In this document: piece after piece, positions 1 to 10,860 of the stretch
Numbering within the stretch: position 1 is the first letter of the stretch
Layout: every line of letters starts with the position of its first letter
Source: Adineta steineri
Taxonomy: Eukaryota > Rotifera > Eurotatoria > Adinetida > Adinetidae
Assembly: GCA_905250115.1 (NCBI GenBank)
Contig: CAJNOI010000015.1
Span: forward strand, 251,283-315,282
Reading direction: 5' to 3'
Length of the DNA: 64,000 nt
Made by a program: the position numbers and the translations under genes
The notes under the pieces: model-generated
Seen by the model: the letters and a program-made list of their open reading frames with translations, nothing else
Database searches by the model: none
Told to the model about the DNA's origin: nothing

Positions 1-762
1 TCGATTGTCCACCATGCCGTTATTTTGTTCTTAATAATCGTCAACAAGGTGCAAGCTGTTTTTGTACAGTTTGTTTTAAACAACTACGTCATCGACGTCG
101 TCATCATCAACAACAAAATGAGCAAGATATATACCCCCGTTTTGATGTTTAACTTCTCTCTCTCGTTTTTTTTCTTCTTCTTGTTCGTCTTTTTTTTCTT
201 ATTTCTCAGTTTGCTTGTTTTTTTTTCTTTTTTGATTTTTCTGACCTATCTGTTTTTTGTCATTCTTTTATCTTATTGGCGAGGCATTTGTAACAGTGAT
301 GTGTAAAAAAAAACATACTAGATCGTAGTTCTATTAAATTGATTATCTTATCGGATTCTTGTCATAATTAAATATCTTTAATTGAAAGTAATGTGTATTT
401 AACAGGAAATCAAACATTATACATACAGATGATTAATGAGTCGAATGAAAAGAATAGATAATAGATTTCTATTTATATATTATTTTTAGTTCAAAGGGTA
501 AGTACGAATACAGTTGCTGTGTCATACTACAAGATATATTCATATGTTCGATAAAAATGCCATTAATTTAATGAACGAGTGTTTTCTTGGTCAATAAAAA
601 TAATCATAGTAATGACAAAACTGTCAATAGTTATTAATAATATGATAAGATTTTTTTTCTTTTGTTTATGTTAATATATATGCATGTTCATATATTTAGA
701 TGAAGAATGTTATCTATCGTATACAATGAACATTGTCTATGATTGATTGTAAATATAAAAGA
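1..762. other. Gene-free stretch, T-rich
   Basis: I see no supported gene here. The first 300 bases contain long runs of T and TTC that give a hydrophobic chance reading frame on the plus strand without homology. The rest is AT-rich and probably holds the 3' untranslated region of the GH1 gene that ends at 763 on the minus strand. Confidence 0.5.
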
Positions 763-2272
763 TTATAGATTTTTTTTCTCGTATTTTTCTCGATGTTTTT
801 GAATTACATATTGAAAATATTTAGAACCATCACGTAATGTACGTTCTTGTGTTTGTAAATCGACATGATATAAACCAAATTTCATATCATAGCCCTAGAA
901 TAAAATAATCAAATCAAATAAAAATATTCTTTTCTTTTCTTACTTCTGCCCATTCAAAATTATCAGTTAAACTCCAATAAAAATAACCTCTTACATCACA
1001 ACCAGCTTCATTAATAGCTCGACTTACTGCATAAAGATATCGTCTTAAAAATAAATGGCGTCGATCGTCAAAACGATCAGCAATACCATTTTCTGTTATA
1101 TAAATTGGTATACATGGTAATTGATTCTTAATTCGTACACAAGCACGATATAATCCTTCAGGATATAATGCATAGGGCATATCAGTCATAAGAGCACTTC
1201 CACTATCATCTTGACGATGTAAAATTTCATAGAATGATGGTTTAAATAAATTAAATCGAACAAGAAAATGTGAATAATAATTTAATCCAATAAAATCATT
1301 TGTATATGGTGCACGTGAATTTGTATATGTACGATGGATTGTACCTGGCATTGTCCATTTAAAACAACCTGTACGAAAGAAATCTAATATACAACCATTC
1401 ATAGCATAATCTAATATATGACTTGTATATATATCTAATGGATTAACTGGATTCCATGGATCAAATTGAAATATATCTTTAACAATCCCAATAGAATGTT
1501 GTTCAGGTTGATGAGCAATTTTTTTAATACCATCATAAATATCGACATGAGCTTGTAGAAGATGTTGCATTATAAGTGAAGCTTCGTTCGGTTGAGATTT
1601 ATGACCAGGTGGAAATATGCCAGTAAAATAACCGCCACTTACGTAAACTTCAGGTTCATTAATTGTACACCAAAGATGACATTCATCTTGAAATTCTTGA
1701 AACATATCAATAGAAAAACGAACAAATTTTGATATATTAGATGAATCAAGAAAAGCTGAACGTTGTTCAAACCATAACGGATGAACAAAATGATGAAATG
1801 TAATCATTGGTATAATTGATTGTCTATGTAATTCTTTTAGAACATCATGATAATGAGTAAGTATATCTTTATCATATTGTCCTTCAATGGGTTCAATTTT
1901 ATCCCAAGCTAAAGAAAATCGATAAGCATTACAACCAAGTGTGTGCATCAATTGTATATCTTCTTTATATCGATGATAATGATCGACTGCTAATCCACAT
2001 TTTTGACCATGTTTAATATGTGTAGGTTCCCATTCAGACCAATTTGAAGCAACAGGACCCTTATCACCTGGTCCTTATTTATAAGAAGCTGATGCTGTAC
2101 CCCAAAGAAAATTTTCTGGAAAAGATACATTATTTGTATCAATAGCAATTCGTTTATCCTCATTTCCATTATCCCAACACCAATATAATGATGAATGAAC
2201 ATGAGATAAATACCAACGAAAGCAAATTATTATAACAATGATAATAAATAGAACGATAACCAAACCAAGCAT
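763..2272 (-). CDS. GH1 beta-glucosidase-like enzyme with an in-frame stop
   Basis: This gene belongs to glycoside hydrolase family 1, retaining beta-glycosidases that remove terminal glucose or galactose. It has two exons, 2272-944 and 894-763, joined in phase 0. The N-terminus starts with a hydrophobic signal-anchor (about residues 3-19), then the family opening FLWGTASASY. The acid/base glutamate is in TINEPEVY and the nucleophile glutamate in ITENG. The substrate-side motif NFEWAEGYDMKFG is completed exactly across the splice junction. A TAA stop at 2077-2075 interrupts the frame directly after SASYK, where the family normally has a sugar-binding Gln in QxEG. The same frame then continues undisturbed for about 430 codons. 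Without the stop the product would be about 485 residues, normal for the family. It could be a young pseudogene, a shorter gene starting near 1951, or a consensus error. It is divergent from the EEA1 gene, 182 bp apart. Confidence 0.75.
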
Positions 2273-2454
2273 TTTTGTTTATTATATTATTTGTTAACTC
2301 TTTGATTACTAGCGCCCTCCTTTAGTTACCATTTTTGAACTGGTTACTTAATTGACAAATAGATACGCAAATTCTTTGATGATAGGTGATGACTGAAATC
2401 GATCAATAAATTTTTTTTTCTTAAGTTATTATTTTATACATATTTTTTTCAACC

Positions 2455-5400
2455 ATGTCTAACTTCCTCAATCGTTTAAAAAATATCAAAGTAACTATAC
2501 TTACATTTTATTAAAATTATGTTCAATTTTTTTTATTAGACAGGTATCAATAATTTTAATAATAATGAAGGTGATAATGGATCAATTTGTTCGTTTGATG
2601 AAGAAGTTTGTTCTAATTTATATTCCAAAAAGGTCATCGATTCATTTAATTTCATAGGGTTTTCTTTGTCCAATATGTCATCGTAAATTTTTTGATACAA
2701 CCGGACTTGAAAATCATTATTTACAAGCTCATTCCGAACCACAATCAGCAACAACTTATGAACAAACAACGGTAAATATAGTTGAAATAAAATATTTTTG
2801 AAGAATTTCAGTATACTTATAGGATCCTCATCAAGAAGTCGCTATATGGAAAAAACAATTTTGTCAATCAGAAGAAAGTCGAATGCAAAGTAACCATTTT
2901 ATATAAAAATATTTCAATGTTACAAAATAATATATATTTTATTTATTTAGTAACTAGTGAATTAATGCAACAACGACAACGTGTTGGGGACCTTGAAGAA
3001 GAAGTTGAATTGTTACATAAACAATTACGAACAACACAATTGAAAGTTATCGAACAAGTAATAATATATATTTTATTGAAAAAAAAGACGTATTTTTCTT
3101 TTCAAGTCACAAGAAATTGGAAATTTGAAAGCATCAAAAGATGGTTATGATGCACAAATAGCTATGTTTACTAATGAACTTCTTAATACACAAGTTAGAT
3201 ATTCAATTCATAAAGTTTCATATATCACATACAAATATTTCTTTCAGGGTGAATTAAAAGAAAAACAAAATCAAGTTAATACTCTTTGCCATGACCTTAT
3301 ACCAAGGTAGGTAAATATTTTCAAAGATTAATAATTATTAAAAAGATTTTTTTCTTAACCAAAACAAATTATCTAGTTTGTAAGTATTATTCATATGCTT
3401 TTCGTAATGTAAACTAATAGAGCAGTAACTATAATAGCATGTTTTTGATCATTATTCTAAATTTATAGACCAACGACAGATGATGTTGATGTATTAAAAC
3501 GTGAATTGATTACTGTTCAACAACATATGAATGAAATGTCTTTAGAAAAAGAACAACAAATTGAACGATTACGTAATGTTCTTTTAGAAATGTATGAGAA
3601 TTTTTTGAAATAAAAACTTTTTAATAAATAAATTTTGTTTTTCATTATTAGTTCTACATCTACAAAACAATTAGATCAAATAGAGAATATATTTGATCAA
3701 GTAAGTTTACAATTTATTGTAACTATTCTTTAAAACAATTTCATATATAGAATGTATTAATTTATGATGAAATATTAAATAATCATACATCTCAAATTGA
3801 AACTGATATGAATCAAATAAAACAATTTATTCAATTAACACGTGAACGAAAAGAAAAAATAGTCGCAACTTCCAAATATATGCGTAATTGTTTGAATGAT
3901 GTTAGTATTATTTTCTACTTCTTTATTTTTGTGCTATCATACTTTGTATAAAATTTATTGGGGAGTATAGATATGACTTGACAGTTTTATTTCAATATCG
4001 TATACAGATCACAATACAAGAAAACTCTCAAGTCATATCTCTACTCGGCAATAAATCTTATGGTAAGTATGAAAAGAAAGAGTACGTAGCACTGGCGTAT
4101 TTTCCTTTTGATAAATCCTGATCTTAATTAATTGGTATAGAGAACAAAAGTCTATCTTTTTCATGAGGTAAATAGACATGATAAAGTAGTTAGATACTTA
4201 TTTTAAGTATCATATATAAATAATTTTCACATCTTGTTTTTTTATTTTTTTCTAATTTAAAAAAGTCCTTCCTTCCTTCCGTCTTAAGCAAACATTCTAT
4301 TTTAGAATCACGCAGAAATTGATCAACTAAAACAAAAAAATGCTCAATTACATCTTGACCTTGAACATCGAGTTAGTTGATTTATTTATTAAAAGAAAAA
4401 AAACATCTTTTTGTTTTTTCAGAATCAATTAAACGAACAGTTAACTAATGATTTACAAAACGAACAAAAACAAACGGATTCTAATCGAATTCAAATAGAA
4501 ACATTAAAAAATGAAATTAATGAATTAGAAAATACTTTAGATGAATTAAAACAAGAAAAAAATCAATTATTCTTAACGAAAATGGATGGTGATCAAGATG
4601 ATGAACGACAAAATCTTGTTCGACAATTAACACAAGAAAAAGTAAAAAAAAAACAGAATAAGTTTTATTTCTTTATTCTCTTATCTAAATTTTTAAGGAT
4701 CAATTTGAACAACAAGTCAAAGAATTACGAAAACAAATCAAACAAATAAATGAAGAAAAAGATAATATTCAAAAAGAATTTACACAAATAAATAACGAAA
4801 AAGTAAAATTCACAGAAAAAGTTTTTCTTTAAATTTAGTTTTATTTTATTAGAATCAATTACAAGAAGAACAAGTTCGATTTAATAATGAAATTAATCTA
4901 TTGAAACAACAATTAGATGATCTTAATACAGATAAAGTACGCATACGACTTCTATGTAATATCGATATTAATAATATTATATTTTGTAGGAGCAACAAAT
5001 AAAACAAATCAATCAAGAATATATTACTATTAATACTAAATTAGAAGATGATCTTCGACAAATAAATGAAAATAATAATAATCAAGTAAATTTAATTCGT
5101 AGATTTTTCTTTTATTTTTAATTTTTCTTTTAGAAACAAGAAATAGAACGATTAGAAAATGAATTAAAAGAAATAAAATCACAGTTAACAGAACAAACAA
5201 ATCAATTGAATAAAGAAAAATTCGATTTACAACAATCATTGACTCTACAAGAAGAATCTTCCAATGAAATTAAATTACAATTCGATACAATACAAAAAGA
5301 AAAAGATAATATAGACAAACAATTAGAAACGAATCAACAAACTATTGAAGAATTACAACGAACAATGTCTGAATTACGAATAGGACTAAATCAAAAAGTA

Positions 5401-6926
5401 AATAACAAACAATCAATTTCATTTGTTTACTATTCATCATTTTTATTAATAGACTACTTCCATTAATCGATTAAATGTCGGTATTCGTCATAGTATTGAT
5501 CTTGCACATAAAACTCATCAGTATATTCAACAAAACATACATCTCAATCAGATAAATTTATTATCCATTATTGAACAGGTAAACAGAAATTGCGGGTGTA
5601 GGTGTATATTTTGTATTTTGATATAATTGTTAGACTTCTTGAGTCGTATTAATAATACACGATGATTTTATTTGTTATTGTTTTAGTCTCAAGAAGAATC
5701 TCAAGCAATTCGTACACAAACATTAGAAGATATTCGTAATGAATTTACTGATTATTTAACAGTTATTCATACTGTTATTGTTGATAATAAGGTAAGAACT
5801 ATTTCTTTTCCTATAAATATATTTAATTTATGCTCTTTTTCTTTTTTTGTTAGACTAAACTCGAAAAACAAATTAATGAAGATAATATGAAATTAATTGA
5901 AGAACAGCAACATGCTGAAAAACAACTGAATAAATTACAGAAAGAACATGATCAATTAATTCAAGAATATAATGAACAGAAAAAAAATCTAGAAATACAA
6001 TTAGGTGAACTTAATAACAATTTATTACAGGTAAATAGAATAAAGTATATTTGAATTAATTTTTAACGAAGACTTATTTTGATTTTTCTAAACAATAATT
6101 CTTCAATTACTTTCTTATTTCTAGGTGTCAGAATCATTATCTGAATCGACGCAAACAGCAAATCTTCAACGAGAAAAATCTGAAAAACAAATTGTAAATA
6201 AATTTCATCACTATTTATCTTTTTCAATATGTCTTATCATTAAGGCTTCTCTTGAACATGAATTAACCAGTACTCGATCTGATCTTGAATCTCAAATAAA
6301 AAAATATGAAATGCAAACAACAGCATTAAGAGAAAATTTAGCTACTGTACGAGGTGAACTTAAAACAGCACAGGAAAAATTAGTAAATTTTGAAAAAATT
6401 AAATTGGATAAAGAAGGTTTGTTTTTTATTTTTTTTTGTTGCCTTTTTCTAATTATTCTTATTTTCATTAGATCTTGAAGCACGTTTAATAGCAAATCAA
6501 GATGAACGTCATGCACTATTAGAACGATCAATAACTAGTGAAAATCGAAGTGAAAAACTTCTATTAGAAAATGGACAATTAGCGAAAAAAAATTCAGATC
6601 TAGAATCTGCTTTACAAGAAATAGCACGAGAATATCAAGGACTACAAGTAAAAATAAAATTCTTTTTGTTTAATTAAGTTATAATTCGTATATTGAATTA
6701 GATTTACACAAATAAATTAAATCAACGTCGATGGTTAAATGATAATGATGTACATGAATGTATGAAATGTAATCAAACATTTACTATAACACAACGTAAA
6801 CATCATTGTCGAAGTTGTGGAAATATTTTTTGTGATCCATGTTCATCTAAATTAGCTGTTGTTGCAGCAACATCAAAAAAACCTCAACGTGTTTGTGATC
6901 AATGTTTTAAAGAATTAACTTCTTAA
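2455..6926 (+). CDS. EEA1: Early endosome antigen 1 orthologue (C2H2, coiled coil, FYVE)
   Basis: EEA1 is a Rab5 effector that tethers early endosomes and binds PI3P. About twenty short exons encode an N-terminal C2H2 finger (FLCPICHRKFF with two downstream His, 2658-2730), a very long Gln/Lys/Glu-rich coiled coil, and a C-terminal FYVE zinc finger (from about 6720). The FYVE finger shows the WxxD-type WLNDND, the basic RKHHCRSCG ligand loop and the final RVCDQC. Family-specific text appears in DDVDVLKRELITVQQHMNEM (3481-3540) and in NQDERHALLERS before the FYVE. Most introns are 45-70 bases and in phase 0. The start MSNFLNRLKNIK is the best available choice but is not proved, and the link to the finger exon needs a 25-base intron (2633-2657). 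The protein is shorter than the vertebrate form. The stop is TAA at 6924-6926. Confidence 0.85.
3963..4046. repeat. Imperfect inverted repeat (hairpin) inside an EEA1 intron
   Basis: A 26-base arm at 3963-3988 is the reverse complement of 4021-4046 at 24 of 26 positions, with a 32-base spacer. It lies in an unusually long intron of about 400 bases (3901-4306), while neighbouring introns are near 50 bases. It could be a small foldback element or MITE remnant. The arms carry no gene. Confidence 0.75.
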
Positions 6927-6960
6927 CATATATTTCTCATTTTATGGATCTAGTTTTAAA

Positions 6961-7013
6961 TATATACATATACATATATATATATACAAAGAGAGAGAGA
7001 GAGAGTGTGTGTT
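6961..7013. repeat. Compound microsatellite (TA, GA, GT)
   Basis: A TA-rich run passes into (GA)n and then (GT)n just after the EEA1 stop codon, in the likely 3' untranslated region. Confidence 0.9.
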
Positions 7014-7161
7014 ATTTTAGTTTTTTATTAGCATACCGTTCTCTTTGCAATAAAAAATACAGTGAATTCGATAAATAAACTATTTATCTTTAGTTATGAA
7101 TTGAAAATAAGATTGGCATTAATTTACAATTGATTGAGAATGATTAGTGCCGTCGACTGGA

Positions 7162-7236
7162 GGTTGTGGGGGTGGATGTCTCTTCTGCACGGTTTTCTCG
7201 CCCACATCCACCGAAACACACACCCACACCCTCAAC
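7162..7236. repeat. G-rich/C-rich foldback patch with TGTGGG-like motifs
   Basis: A G-rich stretch (about 7162-7180) is followed by a C-rich stretch with CCCACA-type words (7200-7236). The pair GGTGGATGT and ACATCCACC is a perfect inverted match. The motif resembles the TGTGGG telomeric unit reported for Adineta, but the copies are degenerate and not a tandem array. Similar patches occur at 8258-8310 and 14141-14284. Confidence 0.7.
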
Positions 7237-7528
7237 TAATTTCAAAGCTTAAATTCAGGTAAGACATAAGCCTGGCGAGCGTATAGGGTTCGTCGCCTAT
7301 GATTCAAATGGTATTCATATTTCAAAAAATATAACATTTCATATACTGTATAAATCTATACTATTCGTGTGCATTTCTATGATATTTTTATTCTACTAAA
7401 TGCTAATAATAATCAATCACTAGGCATAATTTTAAAAAGTATAATGAAGTTAATAAAATGTTAGTAAAAAATCAAATATGTTGTTTAAATAATTGTTTAT
7501 TATTTAGTCTTTAATATGAAATATTTAA

Positions 7529-9536
7529 TCAGTTTTCAATTGCGGTAAGACGTAAACCACCGATTTGTTTCAAACTGCTATCTTTATATTGTATCAGTTC
7601 GTAGGTTACCATACCAACCTCGAACTTGCTTAGACCTTCAAAACATCGTATGCCGACATTAAACGTGTATGTTCCAGGTTGTAAGTATACATAAGAAATT
7701 CGTGTAAATGGGACAACTACGTCTAGGTTTTGACCGTTGCTGAAAAAATAACTGCCATACAGGTGGAGACGGTGGCTCATTGTATCAACTGTGTTTGGTA
7801 TCAATGTATTGCCAACAACTACGTGGTCGTTCACTATCACATGAACTACTGTACGGACTAGGCGGTTAGCATTGCAAATACTACCTTGAACTGTCGTCTT
7901 GAAAAGAGTAGGTTGTTCAACTGTAAATGTTTGATTTAAACCCGGAACATATTGGAATGTTGGACTCTTATCAAAGTCAATTACTTCAGTATTTTCGAAT
8001 TTCGTGTGAATTTCGTACTTTTGTAAATCAAACGATGACGACGAGCTTGATTCAGAATGAGTAGGTCCTGTTGACAAGAAAAAGCACAGAAATGTAAAAA
8101 GAATGCTAGAGATTTTTACCATCGTGCGAAAGATTTGGGTAAATCTTGCTAATAGCTTTTGACAGGTTGCTATCTCAAAACAAAATTTAATTCTTAGATC
8201 TTTTAGCATACCATAGTGTGAAAATATCTGCATTGAAAATCAAATTTTCACCGCCTTTAGGGTGAGTGTGGGTGGGAATAGGCACAAGACTAATATCTAC
8301 ACCCACCATCAAGATGGCTAACTTTAGTCGAGTAATAATTCTTACCGGAGTTTCTTTGGCTTAATATAGCCCTTGCTATGAAATAATTAACAGTAATTGT
8401 AACAGCCAATATTAGTATTACAATAATAACAATTATAGTCACTCCAGTGATAGATAGTATTGGGTTTCGACGAGGAATCTATATATATAAAGAAGAATAT
8501 TTGTTTGTTTGTTCGCTATGCATTCACTCCCTATAATAGCTCGCTTCATCAAACTTTCTACAGGAGTCCTCAAGGTCCAGAGTACGATCGACATGGGGTT
8601 GATGCGGACAAGTAGGAAGAGAGTTTTGGGTGAGATGCCACTCATGATCTCCATATTAGCTAGCGTCACCAAACTTTACATGGTACTCCTCGAAATCCAG
8701 AAAAAGATTGAGAGAAGATTGGTGCGACTAGATGATCGAGACGGGGGAGTTGGGTAAAATTTCACCCAGATGGTCCTGTGATAGCTAACGTCATCAAACT
8801 GTCCATGACACTTTCGTATGTACCGGTAAAGTCGAGAGGGATGGGAGACACAAGGTGGTTGATACTCAACCGAATTTTGTTTAATTTATTTAATCAATCT
8901 TTAGAGTGCCGATCTATTACCACATTTTGGCATTGGTCTGGCTGTGCTACACAGAGATGAGGGCGACTGAGGAGTGAGATAATCGCCCATACACAATATT
9001 CGTTGGGCTATCGTGCTTCATCGTAGACGTGTGTGTATTCGCGACAGCTGAAAGTTTAACCCGAAATATCAGCCTTTTTAAATCCAAAATGAAATAGAAA
9101 TAGAGTTGGAGCGGGATTTGTAAGAGAAGGTTTTGTAGCGGGAACTATAAAAAATCAGGTGAATTTGGAGTGCTTCATCTCCTGGTTTGTCGTGTTTTAG
9201 ATATGTATGGCGGGATATGTTGTGGTGGTCGATAAAAATTTCAGGTACAACTCTCTCTGCATTTTCTGATATGTGAAGTTTTCATGCAGTAAGGTCCTGA
9301 ATCAACATCGGGTGCCTCCGCTAGTAACACATGTTTGCAAATAAAAGAATTGTTTATATAATGTTTTAAGTCTAGTATCTACCATTTACGTACAGGGCTC
9401 CTGAAAGGCTGAATCAAAGCACACTCTTTCATTATGCAATAGCAAAACTTATACATAAACTTACTACTGCTTGTGTTTCATAAGGTGGCGGCTGGAGCGG
9501 ATCCATTTCAATTCGGTCGTCCTTTTTAATCACCAT
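7529..9536 (-). CDS. Type II membrane protein with cytoplasmic PPPY motif, unassigned ectodomain
   Basis: I do not recognise the family. Three exons fit together by frame and splice signals. Exon 1 (9536-9465, phase 0) encodes 24 polar residues with the motif QPPPYE, a PPxY type that usually binds WW domains. Exon 2 (8478-8346, phase 0 in, phase 1 out) encodes a long transmembrane helix (VTIIVIIVILILAVTI). Exon 3 (8067-7529) encodes about 179 residues of Ser-rich linker followed by a beta-rich domain with repeated hydrophobic strands (for example YVYLQPGTYTFNVGIRCFEG). The predicted product is 247 residues with its C-terminus outside. The ectodomain might be a jelly roll of TNF/C1q kind, but that is a guess. 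An alternative start at 8122 reads through the acceptor into the same frame and supplies a classical signal peptide, giving a secreted 197-residue form. Introns carry a degenerate tandem repeat and a foldback patch. The MLKL-like gene starts 337 bp away in the opposite direction. Confidence 0.65.
8258..8310. repeat. G-rich/C-rich foldback patch in an intron
   Basis: GGGTGAGTGTGGGTGGG-like sequence near 8260-8276 is followed by ACACCCACC near 8299-8307. It lies inside the second intron (8345-8068) of the type II membrane protein gene and resembles the patches at 7162-7236 and 14141-14284. Confidence 0.65.
8520..8880. repeat. Three degenerate tandem copies of a 120-125 bp unit
   Basis: Three diverged copies can be aligned by the word TAGC followed by TCATCAAACT or a near match: cores at about 8533, 8653 and 8778. 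The first offset is 120 bases and the second about 125. Each core is followed by a CTCC/TCG-containing stretch and then a G-rich tail. The array sits in the 986-base first intron of the type II membrane protein gene and is more GC-rich than the surroundings. Open frames in it on either strand look incidental. Confidence 0.6.
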
Positions 9537-9873
9537 CGTAGCGCAAAATGTTCTCTTTGATTCACGATAGACACACAACTTTCAAATGAAAATTTGTTTC
9601 GATTGTGGATAGGTTGTGAATGTTGCATGTTGTTCGTTCTCTCTGTCATGAGAAAGGGGCGAGTTATTTATTCACCTTGGTTGGAATTAAACAAACAATC
9701 TGATCAAAGTATTCAACCGGCGGCAGTGCATCGCTTTCGTTTTATCATGAAAAGTAAACGAAGAGAAAAAGGGAATTGGGAATAAATTTGAATGACGAAT
9801 TCTTTTTCGTTGTCATATAAGAATAATATAAGTATTCAATGGTTTATCTGTCTCATTGCATTCAATTTAACAG
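9537..9873. promoter_or_regulatory. Shared intergenic region of a divergent gene pair
   Basis: These 337 bases separate the starts of the type II membrane protein (minus) and the MLKL-like protein (plus), so both promoters must lie here or overlap. I see no clear TATA box. A splice-acceptor-like TTTAACAG directly precedes the plus-strand ATG at 9874, so a 5' leader intron or trans-splice site is possible. Confidence 0.4.
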
Positions 9874-10860
9874 ATGGCTTCTGCAGATCTCACATTAGGT
9901 GTTGTTTTGAAACCTGTTGGTTCTCTATTATCAACTATTTTCAAGGTAGCAAGAACAATTCGAATGACAGTCGAAAGAATGAAAATCAATGGAGCGAACT
10001 GTCGTCAATTGAGTCAAAGAGTTGATATGATCGTTAGTTTCTTACCAAAGAAGTTACCAGAGGATCTCCTGAGTGAACCTATTGAAAGAGCGTTAAGATC
10101 CTTCGCGGAGTTCCTCGATGAATGTCTAGCGCTAATTAAGGAGTTTGCCAATGCTAATTACTTGGAACGTATTTGGTATAACAAAGACTTTTGTCGTGAA
10201 TTTACTAGAATGGATGAACAATTATCACGCTTTACAACTGACTTAAGCTTTGGTATGGGATTCACAAGATTGCCTGCCGTTCAAAGTTCAAGAGACGCTG
10301 TTGAACAGGTTTGTCATAAATGTCACTTAAGTTGTCTTTACTCGTATCATGAATGTTTTAATTTTTTCCGCATATTTGACCGTAGTTTAATGAAGAAGAC
10401 CATCTTTGTAAAATCTTCATTTTATTTTTAGAATACACTGCGTCACTCACAATCCACTGCTTTTAATTCAGGTATCTGGACTTATAAACGTTGCATCAAC
10501 GAAATATGGCAAGATACTTTTAATTGTGAACTCATCATTGACATGAATACAAAGAAAATTAGAGGTTCTGGCGAAGACAACTTTAGTCATTTTGGCATAG
10601 ATGGTCTGTTTTCTCAAGCACCACTGTTAATCGAATTGGTTTGGACTTATAGGGTAAGCAGCTCGAAAAATTAGATTTGCTTTTTTTTGAATATATTTCT
10701 GTCATTCAATTAGGATCATTTACAAATTATTAATCTGCAATGGAACGTGGATCGACAAATGCTATGTGGTATAGTGTTGAGAAAATCTAAAGTTACTGAC
10801 AAAGTGTGTCAATTTCTGGGAAAATTTGAAATGAATTTATTTGTTGCTCTCTCTCCCTGA
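9874..10860 (+). CDS. MLKL-like four-helix-bundle protein without a kinase domain
   Basis: The N-terminal 130 residues resemble the four-helix bundle of MLKL, the domain that permeabilises the plasma membrane in necroptosis. The shared pattern includes NCRQLSQRV, then a helix with ALRSFAEFLDECLALIKEF, and the closing LSRFTTDLSF. Three exons (9874-10308, 10432-10653, 10714-10860), all joined in phase 0, encode 267 residues ending at TGA. The second part has no kinase motifs. Instead it has a small beta-rich domain with SGIWTYK and KIRGSGEDNFSHFGIDG, a G-x-G-x-D-x-x-x-x-F-x-I-x-G pattern. A polyadenylation-like AATAAA follows near 10908. By family the bundle could be a cell-death or membrane-binding executor and the beta domain a regulator. 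That role is inference. It is transcribed away from the type II membrane protein gene. Confidence 0.7.

Noticed and set aside
25..306. 93-codon Phe/Leu-rich plus-strand frame
   Set aside because: It comes from TTTTC and TTC runs, with no homology and no splice partner.
8509..8960. Plus-strand frames with repeated peptide text
   Set aside because: They reflect the degenerate tandem repeat in an intron of the minus-strand gene. The frame is broken between copies and matches no family.
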